DNA of 64,000 bases from an uncultured Lentisphaerota bacterium. Lineage in GTDB: Bacteria; Verrucomicrobiota; Kiritimatiellia; CAIQIC01. Location: the NCBI GenBank assembly GCA_903889245.1, contig CAISWQ010000072.1, positions 1 to 64,000 of the forward strand. The letters are read 5' to 3'. Both the position numbers and the translations under genes were made by a program. Positions 47,121-55,971 of this stretch are shown here, one piece after another. Within the stretch, counting starts at the first letter, position 1. Every line of letters starts with the position of its first letter. The notes under the pieces are model-generated. The model saw nothing but the letters and a program-made list of their open reading frames with translations. It made no database searches and was not told the DNA's origin.

Positions 47121-48128
47121 TCACAGACGCCGTCGCAACTCATCCACCGTCCAGTTGCGCACCAGCAGGCGCGGCAGACGAAAGGCATCGCTGCCGGACC
47201 AAGCCAGACCCTCTTCGTTGGCGCAGGCCGCGACATAACCGGCCTCGCGCGCCAGTTGCTGCGTGAGTTTCGTGTAGTCGCCCGGCCCACCGTAGGGATA
47301 GGCGCACAGCGTCACGGGACAACCCGCCATCTGCGTCAAGGCCGCGCGGCTGGCGACCAGTTCCTCGCGCTGCTCCTCGCGCGGGCGCGCGCCGAGCGCG
47401 AGATGGTGTGCCCCGTGCGAACCGATGGTGACCCAGCCGCTCCCGGCCAGGGCACGAATCTCGGCGACGGTCAACAGTCGGCGGTCATCACGCACACACT
47501 CCGGACGCCCGGCCTGTGCCGCAAGCTGGCCGAAGATGCCGAAACGTTGCGCCGCTGAAAGGTTGCGCAGGCGCGCAGCTAGTTCGGCATAGCAACGATG
47601 CCGCGGCGACGGGAACTGCGGTTGCGTCACGTCCCACGCCGGCAGGCTGGCTGGACAATCACCCAGTTTCCATTGCCAGGTTTCGCCGGCGCTTTGCACG
47701 GTCAGCACGCCGGCCAACAGGCCGGGTGTGAACAGGAATTGCTCCAGCCGGTCCGACCACACTTCAAAAGGCTGCCCAATGAAACCACTGGTGACAAAAA
47801 CCGTCGCGGGGATACGCGCCTGCTCCAGGATGGGCAGCGCGTTCAGGTAGTTATCGGCAAACCCATCATCGAACGTAAGCACCACACAGCGCCGTGGCAC
47901 CGCGCGCGCCGCCAAAGCCTGCACCAGCTCCGGCAGGCTGATGAGGGTATAGTGCCGGCGCAGATAGTCCACCTGCGCGCGAAATTTTTCCGGCGTGACG
48001 CACAGCAACTGGGGATCAAATTCCCGGCTGGCGACGCGGTGATAGAGCAGGATGAGCGCGGACGGCGCGAGGCGGTGCAGCCAGGGTCGCGTCAGCCGCC
48101 GCAGTTTGCGCTGGATACGGCGAAGCAT
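47121..48128 (-). CDS. polysaccharide deacetylase (NodB homology domain)
   Basis: A 335-residue carbohydrate esterase family 4 protein that would remove N- or O-acetyl groups from sugar chains. Seen are LILLYHRV, the catalytic TFDDGFADNYLNALPIL (Asp-Asp), VTIGSHGAHHLALG with the HxxxH zinc pair, and CAYPYGGPGDYT. A basic N-terminus (RRIQRKLRRLTRPWLHRL) has no signal peptide, so it may act inside the cell or be membrane-associated. It follows the GT4 gene at 48133 by 4 bp. Confidence 0.88.
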   Translation of the reverse strand: MLRRIQRKLRRLTRPWLHRLAPSALILLYHRVASREFDPQLLCVTPEKFRAQVDYLRRHYTLISLPELVQALAARAVPRRCVVLTFDDGFADNYLNALPILEQARIPATVFVTSGFIGQPFEVWSDRLEQFLFTPGLLAGVLTVQSAGETWQWKLGDCPASLPAWDVTQPQFPSPRHRCYAELAARLRNLSAAQRFGIFGQLAAQAGRPECVRDDRRLLTVAEIRALAGSGWVTIGSHGAHHLALGARPREEQREELVASRAALTQMAGCPVTLCAYPYGGPGDYTKLTQQLAREAGYVAACANEEGLAWSGSDAFRLPRLLVRNWTVDELRRRL

Positions 48129-48132
48129 GGGG

Positions 48133-49236
48133 TCAGCCGGTCACCAGATCAGGGAAGAGTCGCCGGAGTACTGCGGCCCACTGCGGAATCAAGACGCTGT
48201 GCGAGAAACGTTGCTCCGCATCGGCCCGCGCCTGCCGGCTCATGGCCCGCGCCAATTCAGGTTGTGCGAGCAAACCCATCAGCGCCGCAGTCCACTCCTC
48301 CTTCGAGGAGGCCAGATAACCCGTCACACCATGCCGGACCACGTCCACATTATGTCCCACCGGCGAAGCAATCACCGGCACACCGGCCGCCAGATAGGTT
48401 TTGATCTTATACATGTCTTTGCAGCGGGCATAAACAGTATCCATCAACGGGGCCAAGCCGGCACACGCATGGCCCAGTAGGGAGGCCTCGTCGGTCTCCG
48501 AGTAGGGAAACCACTCCCAAGGAATCGGCAATTGGATGACCGGCTTGGTCGAGCCGGAAACAATCCGCAGGACAAACTTCTGACGTGCATAAACCTCCGC
48601 CAGAATGGCATGAGCGCCCGGCAGTTCCTTAAGGTTGGCAATGTTTCCTGTCCAGGCAATGCGGGGCAAGCCATCGGCAGGCGCACTCGACAGTGGCGGT
48701 TTCAACCGCTCAACATCAATCGGCTCCTCCAGCATCACCACGGGACAGGCCGGCGCGTGCTGGCGAGTCCGGTCCTCCAGCGCCTTGGTGACCACCACCA
48801 CGGCATCCGCCAGCGGTAGCCGGAGGCGGGCGGCTTCATCATAATTTCGTACCGAGAACCAGTCGTCCTGCAGATGGAGGACATACTTGGCACCCCGCGC
48901 CTTGAGTGCCCGCTCAAACCGCGTATCGGCCAGTTTGTTGAACCATGACACGCTGTTGATCCAAACCACATCATGCGGTCGTACCTGCCGCAGACGTTGC
49001 ACCAGATAAAAGGGGGCGACAAAATATTTATAGGCCAGTGAGACCAACTTGCCGCCCTTGTGCGCCATCAGGCGGGCGGGCACATCTGGCCACAAATCCA
49101 TATGCTCACAGGGTAGTCCTGCCGCATTGAAGGCGCGCGCCGTGATCGGCCCTACAACATCTCGCCCCGTCTTGATCGTGAGAGGCGGGGTGAACAGGCG
49201 TAAGCATCCGTTCATTTTAGAAATCGGCATATCCAT
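48133..49236 (-). CDS. glycosyltransferase, GT4-like family
   Basis: A GT-B protein of about 367 residues: FTPPLTIKTGRDVVGPI, VVWINSVSWFNKLADTRFE, PLADAVVVVTKALEDRT, ARIAWTGNIANL-like (PRIAWTGNIANLKEL) and IKTYLAAGVPVIASPVGHNVDVV near the C-terminus. Metal-independent GT4 is inferred from this layout. The ATG at 49236 lies just past the upstream gene's stop; the frame is open further but overlaps that gene. An ATG at 49230 is an alternative. It is tightly packed with the deacetylase gene. Confidence 0.78.
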   Translation of the reverse strand: MDMPISKMNGCLRLFTPPLTIKTGRDVVGPITARAFNAAGLPCEHMDLWPDVPARLMAHKGGKLVSLAYKYFVAPFYLVQRLRQVRPHDVVWINSVSWFNKLADTRFERALKARGAKYVLHLQDDWFSVRNYDEAARLRLPLADAVVVVTKALEDRTRQHAPACPVVMLEEPIDVERLKPPLSSAPADGLPRIAWTGNIANLKELPGAHAILAEVYARQKFVLRIVSGSTKPVIQLPIPWEWFPYSETDEASLLGHACAGLAPLMDTVYARCKDMYKIKTYLAAGVPVIASPVGHNVDVVRHGVTGYLASSKEEWTAALMGLLAQPELARAMSRQARADAEQRFSHSVLIPQWAAVLRRLFPDLVTG

Positions 49237-49262
49237 CCGGTTTGGTTCGCACCCAACACCGC

Positions 49263-50264
49263 TCACTTCAGTACGGCTTGGATATCCATGCTCCAGGCAT
49301 CCACAAGGTTTAGTTCGCGTGGTTCCATCAGGCCAGCTTGTACCAAGACTGCATAACACTTTCGTAGATTGTCGCACACGGCGGCGGGTGTTCGTCCAGC
49401 CGTCAGTGACACATTTTCCAACACACAACCAATATTCCTGTTGTGCAGATAGCCAGGAACTTCATCGGCAAAGTCTTTGCGGAGGTCATGCTCATTCCGC
49501 TCCTGGCGCACGGTGGCCTTGGTGAAGGCGACGCACCCACCCATGGCCCAGAGACAGCGTTGGGCCACAAAGGAGCGCCAGATGTCCGTCATGCGGAACG
49601 AGCAATAACTCGGCAGGTAGAGCAGCGGAAACGCCTCCCGGAAGAACGTGGTGTTCTGGCTGTTGAACGGACACCAGCAGCCGGACCCCAACAGCAGCGG
49701 CGGCTCCGGCCGGAACGTCACCGGCAAGGGCTGCGTCATGCGGTACACCGCATCCACATCGGGATTGTCATCGGCCAGCCCCTGCTGGATCAGGCAGTCG
49801 CGCACGCCCGTTCCCGCCAGATGGCAACCCGGCGCGACACGCAACAGTTCGAGGGGGAAGCCACGCGGCCAGATGTTTTCATCACTGAAATAGCTGTACG
49901 CGTTGCACCACCCCGCCCCCGTCACCAACCGCCCCTGCACCGCAAGTTGCCGCGGCTCAAAGAAACCCGTTACCGGTTCGTTATCGTCATCGGTCTCCAC
50001 CATCAACTCCGCACCGGCGGCGATGGCAAAGAGGTAGCCGAGATTCTTGCGCGCATAGTGGCGCGTCGGCAAGGAACGCGCCAGTTGGAAGTCCATGACT
50101 TGCTGCCGGTGCAAGGGGAGGAACTCCACAGCCGGTGCTTCGAAGGCGTCGGGGCCCTTGCTATCGCCGACAATGATCAACCGGCCCTGACGCTCCGCCA
50201 AGCCATCGGCGAGTGTAAGCATCGCGGGAGTTGGGCGCTGGATGGTGGTGACGACTACATACAT
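49263..50264 (-). CDS. STELLO/DUF288-type glycosyltransferase-like protein
   Basis: A 333-residue protein with VVVTTIQRPTPAMLTLADG, LIIVGDSKGPDAFE, FLPLHRQQVMDFQLARSLP, HYARKNLGYLFAIAAGAELMVETDDDNEP and CPFNSQNTTFFREAFPLLYLP. This matches what I remember of the STELLO family (PF03385, DUF288) known from plants and animals and scattered in bacteria. ETDDDN is a probable metal-binding acidic motif. AAAGGAA 9 bp upstream supports the ATG at 50264. Activity in bacteria is not established to my knowledge. Confidence 0.72.
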   Translation of the reverse strand: MYVVVTTIQRPTPAMLTLADGLAERQGRLIIVGDSKGPDAFEAPAVEFLPLHRQQVMDFQLARSLPTRHYARKNLGYLFAIAAGAELMVETDDDNEPVTGFFEPRQLAVQGRLVTGAGWCNAYSYFSDENIWPRGFPLELLRVAPGCHLAGTGVRDCLIQQGLADDNPDVDAVYRMTQPLPVTFRPEPPLLLGSGCWCPFNSQNTTFFREAFPLLYLPSYCSFRMTDIWRSFVAQRCLWAMGGCVAFTKATVRQERNEHDLRKDFADEVPGYLHNRNIGCVLENVSLTAGRTPAAVCDNLRKCYAVLVQAGLMEPRELNLVDAWSMDIQAVLK

Positions 50265-50265
50265 A

Positions 50266-51675
50266 TCAGATTCCTTTCGCAGTCTGATGGGAACGCCAGA
50301 AGAGCCAGAGCCCGCCCAGCGGTAACAGCGCCCAAATAGCACGTACAGCCAGGGTGAACCAACGGCCGGCCAACAACTGGTCGCTGACCACCACCAGTAG
50401 CACGCAAACCGTCGCCCAGAGGGCCAGCCAGCCCACCTTTAGCGGAATGTGGTAGAAACGACGCGATGCCCACTGCCGCGCCACCAAACCCACGGCCGCC
50501 GTCAGGATGGCGGCCCACGCAGCACCCCAGACACCCCACGTGGGGATCAGGGCGAAGTTCAGAGCCACGTTGATGACGGCCAGGCCCATCTGCAGCCACA
50601 TCGTCACATCGGTCCGCTTGCATTGATAGATGGAGTAGTGCGCCAAACCACTGATCTGGTCCAAGCCCATGCCCAGCAGCAAGAGCGGAATCAACCCGGC
50701 GGCCGGCAAATAGCGAGTATTGATGCACAGTTCGATAAAGTCGCGCGCCAGCAACGCGCCGGCAAAAGCCACCCAGACCACCGCCAAGGCAAACAGGTTA
50801 TTGAAGAACGTCAAACGACGGCGCGCGGCCACCTGATCGGGTGAGGCGGCCGTCTCATAAAAAACAGGCGAGTAGGCTTGGTTGAACGCGCTACAGATGA
50901 CAATCAGGACGCTTGCCAGTTGATAGGCGAAGGAATAGTAGCCGATGTCGGCCATTGTCGCGTAACGATCCAGAAACACCCGGTTGGCCATGTTCATCAG
51001 CCAGGCGCTGATCAGGTTGGGGATCACCGGCGCGCTGAAGCGCAGGCTGGCGGTGAACATCGCGCGGTTAAACCGGGGCTCGGCAATCCGCCACGAGAGC
51101 CAGAGGAAATAGGGCACCAACACCAGCGTCGCCCAAAACTGCGCCTTGAAATAGCCGACCGCACCCTGCCGCGCAACCACCACCCACCACACGATCAGAC
51201 CCGCATTCAGCAACAGTTCCAGCAATGAGATGACCGTGAAGGCCACCGCGCGCTGTTTGAGTTGCAACCACGCCTTGGGCACCATGGACACCACCCCCAG
51301 CGCGGCCGTCCCAATCGCCAACGTGTAGTAGGGGTGAAAAGGGATGTTGCCATAGATCAGCGCCACCAGCGGGCGCAGCGGCAGCAGCAATAACGCGGCT
51401 GAGCACGCGGCCACGGTGAGCAAGCCGATGATGATGGTGCCCAGATAAACACGGCGCTCCGGTTCCGTCTTGTAGTCCCAGTAGAGGCGGAAGACCGAGC
51501 GGTCAATCGCCAACGTCACCAGCAGCGAGAGCAGCATGTAGAGGCCACCGATCGCCCCGATGATGCCGTATTCCGCCGGGTTCATGACCGCGGAATAAAC
51601 CGGCAGCAGGACAAAACCGATGACCCGCGGCGCCAGGTTGCCGAGCGTATAGACGATGGTATTGCGCAGCAGCAT
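50266..51675 (-). CDS. polysaccharide flippase (Wzx/MATE-like)
   Basis: A 469-residue protein with about 12-14 hydrophobic helices, starting RNTIVYTLGNLAPRVIGFVLLPVYS, which is the usual opening of lipopolysaccharide/oligosaccharide flippases. Further blocks include YGIIGAIGGLYMLLS, FSAPVIPNLISAWLMNMANRVFLD and SIYQCKRTDVTMWLQ. It would move the lipid-linked repeat unit across the inner membrane for the Wzy-like polymerase at 44226-45758. It lies 2 bp upstream of the STELLO-like gene. Confidence 0.88.
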   Translation of the reverse strand: MLLRNTIVYTLGNLAPRVIGFVLLPVYSAVMNPAEYGIIGAIGGLYMLLSLLVTLAIDRSVFRLYWDYKTEPERRVYLGTIIIGLLTVAACSAALLLLPLRPLVALIYGNIPFHPYYTLAIGTAALGVVSMVPKAWLQLKQRAVAFTVISLLELLLNAGLIVWWVVVARQGAVGYFKAQFWATLVLVPYFLWLSWRIAEPRFNRAMFTASLRFSAPVIPNLISAWLMNMANRVFLDRYATMADIGYYSFAYQLASVLIVICSAFNQAYSPVFYETAASPDQVAARRRLTFFNNLFALAVVWVAFAGALLARDFIELCINTRYLPAAGLIPLLLLGMGLDQISGLAHYSIYQCKRTDVTMWLQMGLAVINVALNFALIPTWGVWGAAWAAILTAAVGLVARQWASRRFYHIPLKVGWLALWATVCVLLVVVSDQLLAGRWFTLAVRAIWALLPLGGLWLFWRSHQTAKGI

Positions 51676-51687
51676 GGTCGCCGCGAA

Positions 51688-52251
51688 TTACAGGAAACGT
51701 CCCTGCTCCTTCAAACGCCGGAACTGCTCCAGATCACGCGACTTGATGACCTGCGCCGGATTACCACCGACCACCGCCCCGGCAGGGACATCGCGCGTCA
51801 CCACCGCACCGGCGCCGATGATCGCGCCCTCCCCCACCGTCACACCCGGCACGATGGTGACGTTCGCGCCGCACCAGACGAAATCTTGAATGAGCACAGG
51901 CCGGGCAAGCATTTTTTCATCGTAAGGGATGAACTCCGCCGGTTCCCAGTTGTGGTTCGTGCTGAAGATGGTCAGTCCCCGCCCCACATGGAAATAGCGA
52001 CCGATGGTCACACCGCCGGAACATTCGATGAAGGTATTGGATTTGAGGTGGCTGGTCGGATGGATGGAAAACTTGCTCACGTCGCCATCGAGTGTCACCC
52101 CGCCCTCGCCTTGGGGACAAAAACGCAGCGATGTTGGCAACCCTTGATTCAAGCGCGCCACACGCACCCGTTGCAGCGCATCGCGCCACTTGGCGGCCAG
52201 CGTATCCAGCCGCAGCGTCCAGATCAGATGATAGAGGAACCCCTGCTTCAT
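51688..52251 (-). CDS. acyltransferase, left-handed beta-helix (hexapeptide repeat)
   Basis: A 187-residue protein with imperfect hexapeptide repeats from about 55 (FSIHPTSHLKSNTFIECSG, VTIGRYFHVGRG, VWCGANVTIVPGVTVGEGAIIGAGAVVTRDVPAGAVVGGNPA). The catalytic His is probably in STNHNW. It is of the maltose O-acetyltransferase/WcaF type and should acetylate a sugar. It overlaps the upstream gene at 52248 by 4 bp (ATGA). Confidence 0.88.
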   Translation of the reverse strand: MKQGFLYHLIWTLRLDTLAAKWRDALQRVRVARLNQGLPTSLRFCPQGEGGVTLDGDVSKFSIHPTSHLKSNTFIECSGGVTIGRYFHVGRGLTIFSTNHNWEPAEFIPYDEKMLARPVLIQDFVWCGANVTIVPGVTVGEGAIIGAGAVVTRDVPAGAVVGGNPAQVIKSRDLEQFRRLKEQGRFL

Positions 52252-53297
52252 GCGGCCATCCCCTTCCGCTGCTGAATAATCCCCTGCAATTCACTCAGAC
52301 TTTCCACAAAGCGCAGCCGGCCCTCCGCCACCTTGGCGACATAGTTGACACCGTAATCCATCAGTTGCCGGTCGCGCGCATGAAGAAGTTTGGCGAGGGA
52401 GAACACCCGCTCCGTATTCTCGCGCGCCACATAGCCCAAGGCAGAGGACGTAAAGCCCAACACCAGTGCGAATTGGTCCATGGGCAGGAATTCACCCGGA
52501 ATGAAGGCCGGAATCATTTGGACGGGACATGCGGCCACGAAAGGTGAATGGCCCACACGCGGATGAGGCTTGATGAGCACGGTATAACCCGCGACGACGA
52601 GCATCTGGAAAACCTGCCGCAACACCGCCTCGTAGTCATCCGCTATGTTTTCCTCAGGATTCTCAAAGATGAGCGCATTCCTCTGGCCCACAGGGAGCGG
52701 GAGCCGGTGGGCGTAGGTCCGCAATACTGTAGAGGTATCTGCGGTGAGCGGCCGGTGTGCGATGCCATGGCGGTCAGAGCGGAACCACAGAATATGCTTG
52801 TGCGCAGGCGAGCCTTCCACCTGCCGCCATTCAAATTCCGCCCCGCTAATCCACCGATAAATGCGTACCAGCAAGTGATGCCGCCAGAACGCCGTTGTCG
52901 GCACGCAACTGTACTTGTGGTGCGAGCACCAACTGACGTGGTTACGGCGCGACAGATAGGCCAGACACGCCGGCGCCACCCATTCGATCTCGTTGGAAAA
53001 ATAGAACACTTCCGCCCCTTGAATGGGCAGGAAGTGCTCGTCCAAAATATCGCGCAGCCATTTTCGCAAGGCCCAATTGCCGCCCCACCTGCGCAGAGAG
53101 GGGGTGTCCACCGGATAGCTGATATGCCGGACTACTACATTGGGCAACTGCAAGAACTCCAAGAATCGGCGCATGCCATCCACTTCGAACGTGACGAAGA
53201 GCACCGCGCCCGCGCTTTTGCGCCGTTCGTAGATTTCCAACGCAAACTTCAGATCGGCCGGTGACTGGCAAAAGATAACGCTCTGGAAGGGCGACAT
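52248..53297 (-). CDS. sialyltransferase/polysialyltransferase-like protein (KxHP and SS motifs)
   Basis: A 349-residue protein with no strong family match by eye. It carries two features of bacterial sialyl- and polysialyltransferases (GT38/GT52): an HP motif in VLIKPHPRVGHS, where Lys-x-His-Pro binds the CMP-sugar, and an Ser-Ser motif in LGFTSSALGYVA. A glycine-poor N-terminal half has FLEFLQLPNVVVRH and WVAPACLAYLSRRNHVSW. Position directly downstream of PseI and near a cytidylyltransferase makes transfer of a nonulosonate (pseudaminate-like) sugar plausible. The family assignment is inference. Confidence 0.55.
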   Translation of the reverse strand: MSPFQSVIFCQSPADLKFALEIYERRKSAGAVLFVTFEVDGMRRFLEFLQLPNVVVRHISYPVDTPSLRRWGGNWALRKWLRDILDEHFLPIQGAEVFYFSNEIEWVAPACLAYLSRRNHVSWCSHHKYSCVPTTAFWRHHLLVRIYRWISGAEFEWRQVEGSPAHKHILWFRSDRHGIAHRPLTADTSTVLRTYAHRLPLPVGQRNALIFENPEENIADDYEAVLRQVFQMLVVAGYTVLIKPHPRVGHSPFVAACPVQMIPAFIPGEFLPMDQFALVLGFTSSALGYVARENTERVFSLAKLLHARDRQLMDYGVNYVAKVAEGRLRFVESLSELQGIIQQRKGMAA

Positions 53298-53352
53298 GGG
53301 GGAATTTCACCAGTGATCAAATCATGTTTGCGCGCCGCCACCGACCGGCGTA

Positions 53353-54393
53353 TCAGGCCACCAGGTCCCACGCCAGTGGCGTGCCGCGGGCGATGGCACA
53401 CTGCGCGCGGCGGCCGAGCACCTCCGGCAGATGCCGGGGAGGCAGGCCGTGCGCCGGCCGGATGGACCGCACATTCTCCGCCGTGAAACATTCGCCCGCC
53501 TGCATATCACGCACGACGAACAGCGAACGCCGGAAGATGTGGCTGCTCTGCTCGCGGGCGGTGAGGGTGTAGCTGACCTGCCCCTGCGCCTGTTCCGCCT
53601 CGCGCACCGCCTGCACCAGCGCCTTGAACTCGGCCGGCTCCAAGGAGAAAGCCGCATCCGGCCCGCCCGTCGCGCGCGACAGGATAAAGTGTTTTTCGAT
53701 GATGCACGCGCCGAGCGTCACCGCCGTGACCGCCGCCGTGATGCCCAGCGTGTGGTCCGAGAGGCCGACCGGCACGCCAAAGGTCGCGGCCAGATGCGGA
53801 ATGGTCCGCAGGTTCATCTCCTCCGGCGGCGCGGGATAGGCGCTGGTGCACTTGAGCAGGGCCAGATCGGTACAGCCGCCCTCACGCAAGGCGCGTACGG
53901 CCTCGTCAATCTCCTCCAGCGTCGCCATGCCCGTGGACATGATGACGGGCTTGCCGGTGGCGGCGATCTTGCGCAGCAGCGGAATATCCACGAGTTCGAA
54001 GGAGGCCACCTTGTGAGCGGGCACCTGCATGGCCTCCAGAAAATCCACCGCGGAGTCGTCGAACGGGGTCGAGAAGCAATCCAAGCCAAGACTTGTCGCC
54101 AGGTCCTTGAGTTTGGGTTGCCAGTCCCACGGCGTATAGGCCTCGCCATAGAGTTGGTAGAGGTTCTTCCCCTCCCAGATGGTGCCCTTGCCAATCTGGA
54201 ATTCGGGCCGCTGGCAATCAAGCGTGATCGTGTCGGGGGTGTAGGTCTGCAACTTCACCGCATCCGCGCCGGCCTCCTTCATCGCATGCACAATACGCAC
54301 GGCTTCGTCAAAATTCTGGCCGTGGTTCGCCGACATCTCGGCGATGATGTACACGGGTTGGCCCGTTCCAATTTCCCGTTGGTTGATCTTCAT
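53353..54393 (-). CDS. pseI: pseudaminic acid synthase (NeuB family)
   Basis: Condenses the 2,4-diacetamido-2,4,6-trideoxy-altropyranose product of PseG with phosphoenolpyruvate. Seen are VYIIAEMSANHGQNFDEAV, KLQTYTPDTIT, GKGTIWEGKNLYQLYGEAYTPWDW (characteristic of PseI rather than NeuB), STGMATLEEI, LLKCTSAYPAPPEEM, GLSDHTLGITAAV and IEKHFILSR (metal His and the Glu). The C-terminal SAF domain starts RRSLFVVRDMQAGE. The ATG at 54393 overlaps the PseG-PseH stop. Length 346 aa is normal. Confidence 0.92.
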   Translation of the reverse strand: MKINQREIGTGQPVYIIAEMSANHGQNFDEAVRIVHAMKEAGADAVKLQTYTPDTITLDCQRPEFQIGKGTIWEGKNLYQLYGEAYTPWDWQPKLKDLATSLGLDCFSTPFDDSAVDFLEAMQVPAHKVASFELVDIPLLRKIAATGKPVIMSTGMATLEEIDEAVRALREGGCTDLALLKCTSAYPAPPEEMNLRTIPHLAATFGVPVGLSDHTLGITAAVTAVTLGACIIEKHFILSRATGGPDAAFSLEPAEFKALVQAVREAEQAQGQVSYTLTAREQSSHIFRRSLFVVRDMQAGECFTAENVRSIRPAHGLPPRHLPEVLGRRAQCAIARGTPLAWDLVA

Positions 54394-55913
54394 GACTGTC
54401 TCCACACCCGCTGCAAAGCCGGCGCACCCGCCATCACGGTCTCGTCCGCCGGCCCATAGCCCGCGCGCTCGAAGGCCACCACCGAAGCCCGGTTGTCCGG
54501 CTTGATAAAAGCGTGAACCTCCGTCGTGCCAGTGACAGCGGCAAACCGGTGCGTACCTTGGACGATCAGCTTGGCACCCCACCCCCGCCCACGCGCCTCC
54601 GGCGCCAACGTCACAGAGACCACCGCGCTGGGGGGTGCTTCCAACTCGAACCGGATCACACCTATCAATCCGGTCCCGGTTTCGGCCATGAGCATCTGTA
54701 CCCGGTCATGGGCCAGCTTGCTCTGCAACCAGGCCACGTGCGTGTCCCAAGGAATGGGATCCTGCCTGAACGAGACCGCGCGCGTCAGCGGATCGTTGGC
54801 CCATCGCCACAACCGTTCCGCGTCTTCCATGGTGGCCGGGCGGAGAAAAAGTTCTTCCCCACGCAACGCGGCCACCACACGTTCGGCGCCCCAACCATCC
54901 ACCACGCGCTGCGCGGCCGCGGACAACGTCTGCCTCCGGCCGGCGTCGGCCGACAAAGCGGCCAACTGCCGCACCAACTCCCCGCTCTTTACTTCGCCAG
55001 CCTGGCCCACCACCACGGCTGCTCCGGCAGCGCCCAAGGCTTGCACCAAGGCGCGCTGATTCTCGGCGATACTGATAACCAGCATCGGCAGGCCGAGCAA
55101 GCACAGCTCCCAGCAGGTGCTGCCACCGGCTGTCACCGCCATGTCAGCCCACCGGATCAACTCCGGCATGTTCGTGGCGTTACGCCTGACCCGCACCTTG
55201 CTCCACGGCAGAGCCCGCGCCTGGCGCTCGAGTTCATCCGCGCGTGGATTACTCCCGCCGAGCACCACACAGAGTTCACCTTCTTCGGGACTCCATTGAG
55301 CGAGACCATCGAGGATCATTCCGGTCATATTGCCCGGATCGGCGCCGCCCATGGTCACCAAGAGCCGCCGGGCAACCGTTGGAATGTCCCGGCGCCGCTC
55401 CACCGCCAGGAATTCTTTGCGCAACAGCACATGCCGCGTACCCAGCAACAACCGGGTGTGCGCCGCGCGCCGGGCATAAAACTTTTCATCCGCATGGATG
55501 TTCTGGTTGAGGACCAGGTCGCAGACATAGTCGGCGTTTTCGCCATTGTCATCCATCACCAGCAAGCGCACACCCTCGGCTTTGATGACCTGCTGGAACT
55601 CCCCGCCAAAGTGATAGCCATCGGCCACCAGCCAGACGTCTGAAAGCTGAAAATAATTTCCAATCGCCGCGAGCGTGGCGCGCGCGTCATCGGCGGGCGT
55701 GGCGGCCTGTGGAAGCTCAACAACCGTGCAAGGCTCTGACCGTAGGCGGTCGGCCAAGGCGGCAGGAAGCTGCGCGCAGAGAAAAACCACCGGCCCTGCG
55801 CCGGCGCGCTGCCACGCCTGCGCCAGCGCCAGCATGCGCATCACATGCCCGGTGCCAATCTGCGCGGACGCATCGGCGCGGATGAAAAGTGCGGCTGACG
55901 TTGGGCTGCCCAT
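54390..55913 (-). CDS. PseG-PseH fusion: UDP-sugar hydrolase fused to N-acetyltransferase
   Basis: Residues 1 to about 345 are PseG, the UDP-2,4-diacetamido-2,4,6-trideoxy-altropyranose hydrolase (FIRADASAQIGTGHVMRMLALAQAW, VMDDNGENADYVCDLVLNQN, LLVTMGGADPGNMT, AVTAGGSTCWELCLLGLPML). From about 350 a GNAT domain follows (FLRPATMEDAERLWRWANDP, acetyl-CoA loop EARGRGWGAKLI, FIKPDNRASVVAFERAGY), the role of PseH, which acetylates the 4-amino group. In Campylobacter and Helicobacter these are separate genes. The fusion would channel two successive steps. It overlaps pseI by 4 bp. Confidence 0.88.
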   Translation of the reverse strand: MGSPTSAALFIRADASAQIGTGHVMRMLALAQAWQRAGAGPVVFLCAQLPAALADRLRSEPCTVVELPQAATPADDARATLAAIGNYFQLSDVWLVADGYHFGGEFQQVIKAEGVRLLVMDDNGENADYVCDLVLNQNIHADEKFYARRAAHTRLLLGTRHVLLRKEFLAVERRRDIPTVARRLLVTMGGADPGNMTGMILDGLAQWSPEEGELCVVLGGSNPRADELERQARALPWSKVRVRRNATNMPELIRWADMAVTAGGSTCWELCLLGLPMLVISIAENQRALVQALGAAGAAVVVGQAGEVKSGELVRQLAALSADAGRRQTLSAAAQRVVDGWGAERVVAALRGEELFLRPATMEDAERLWRWANDPLTRAVSFRQDPIPWDTHVAWLQSKLAHDRVQMLMAETGTGLIGVIRFELEAPPSAVVSVTLAPEARGRGWGAKLIVQGTHRFAAVTGTTEVHAFIKPDNRASVVAFERAGYGPADETVMAGAPALQRVWRQS

Positions 55914-55971
55914 GCTGAAGTTTCCAAGGCCGAAAAATGAACCCTTTCCAAAACCTCGGGGTGCGTCTCTT

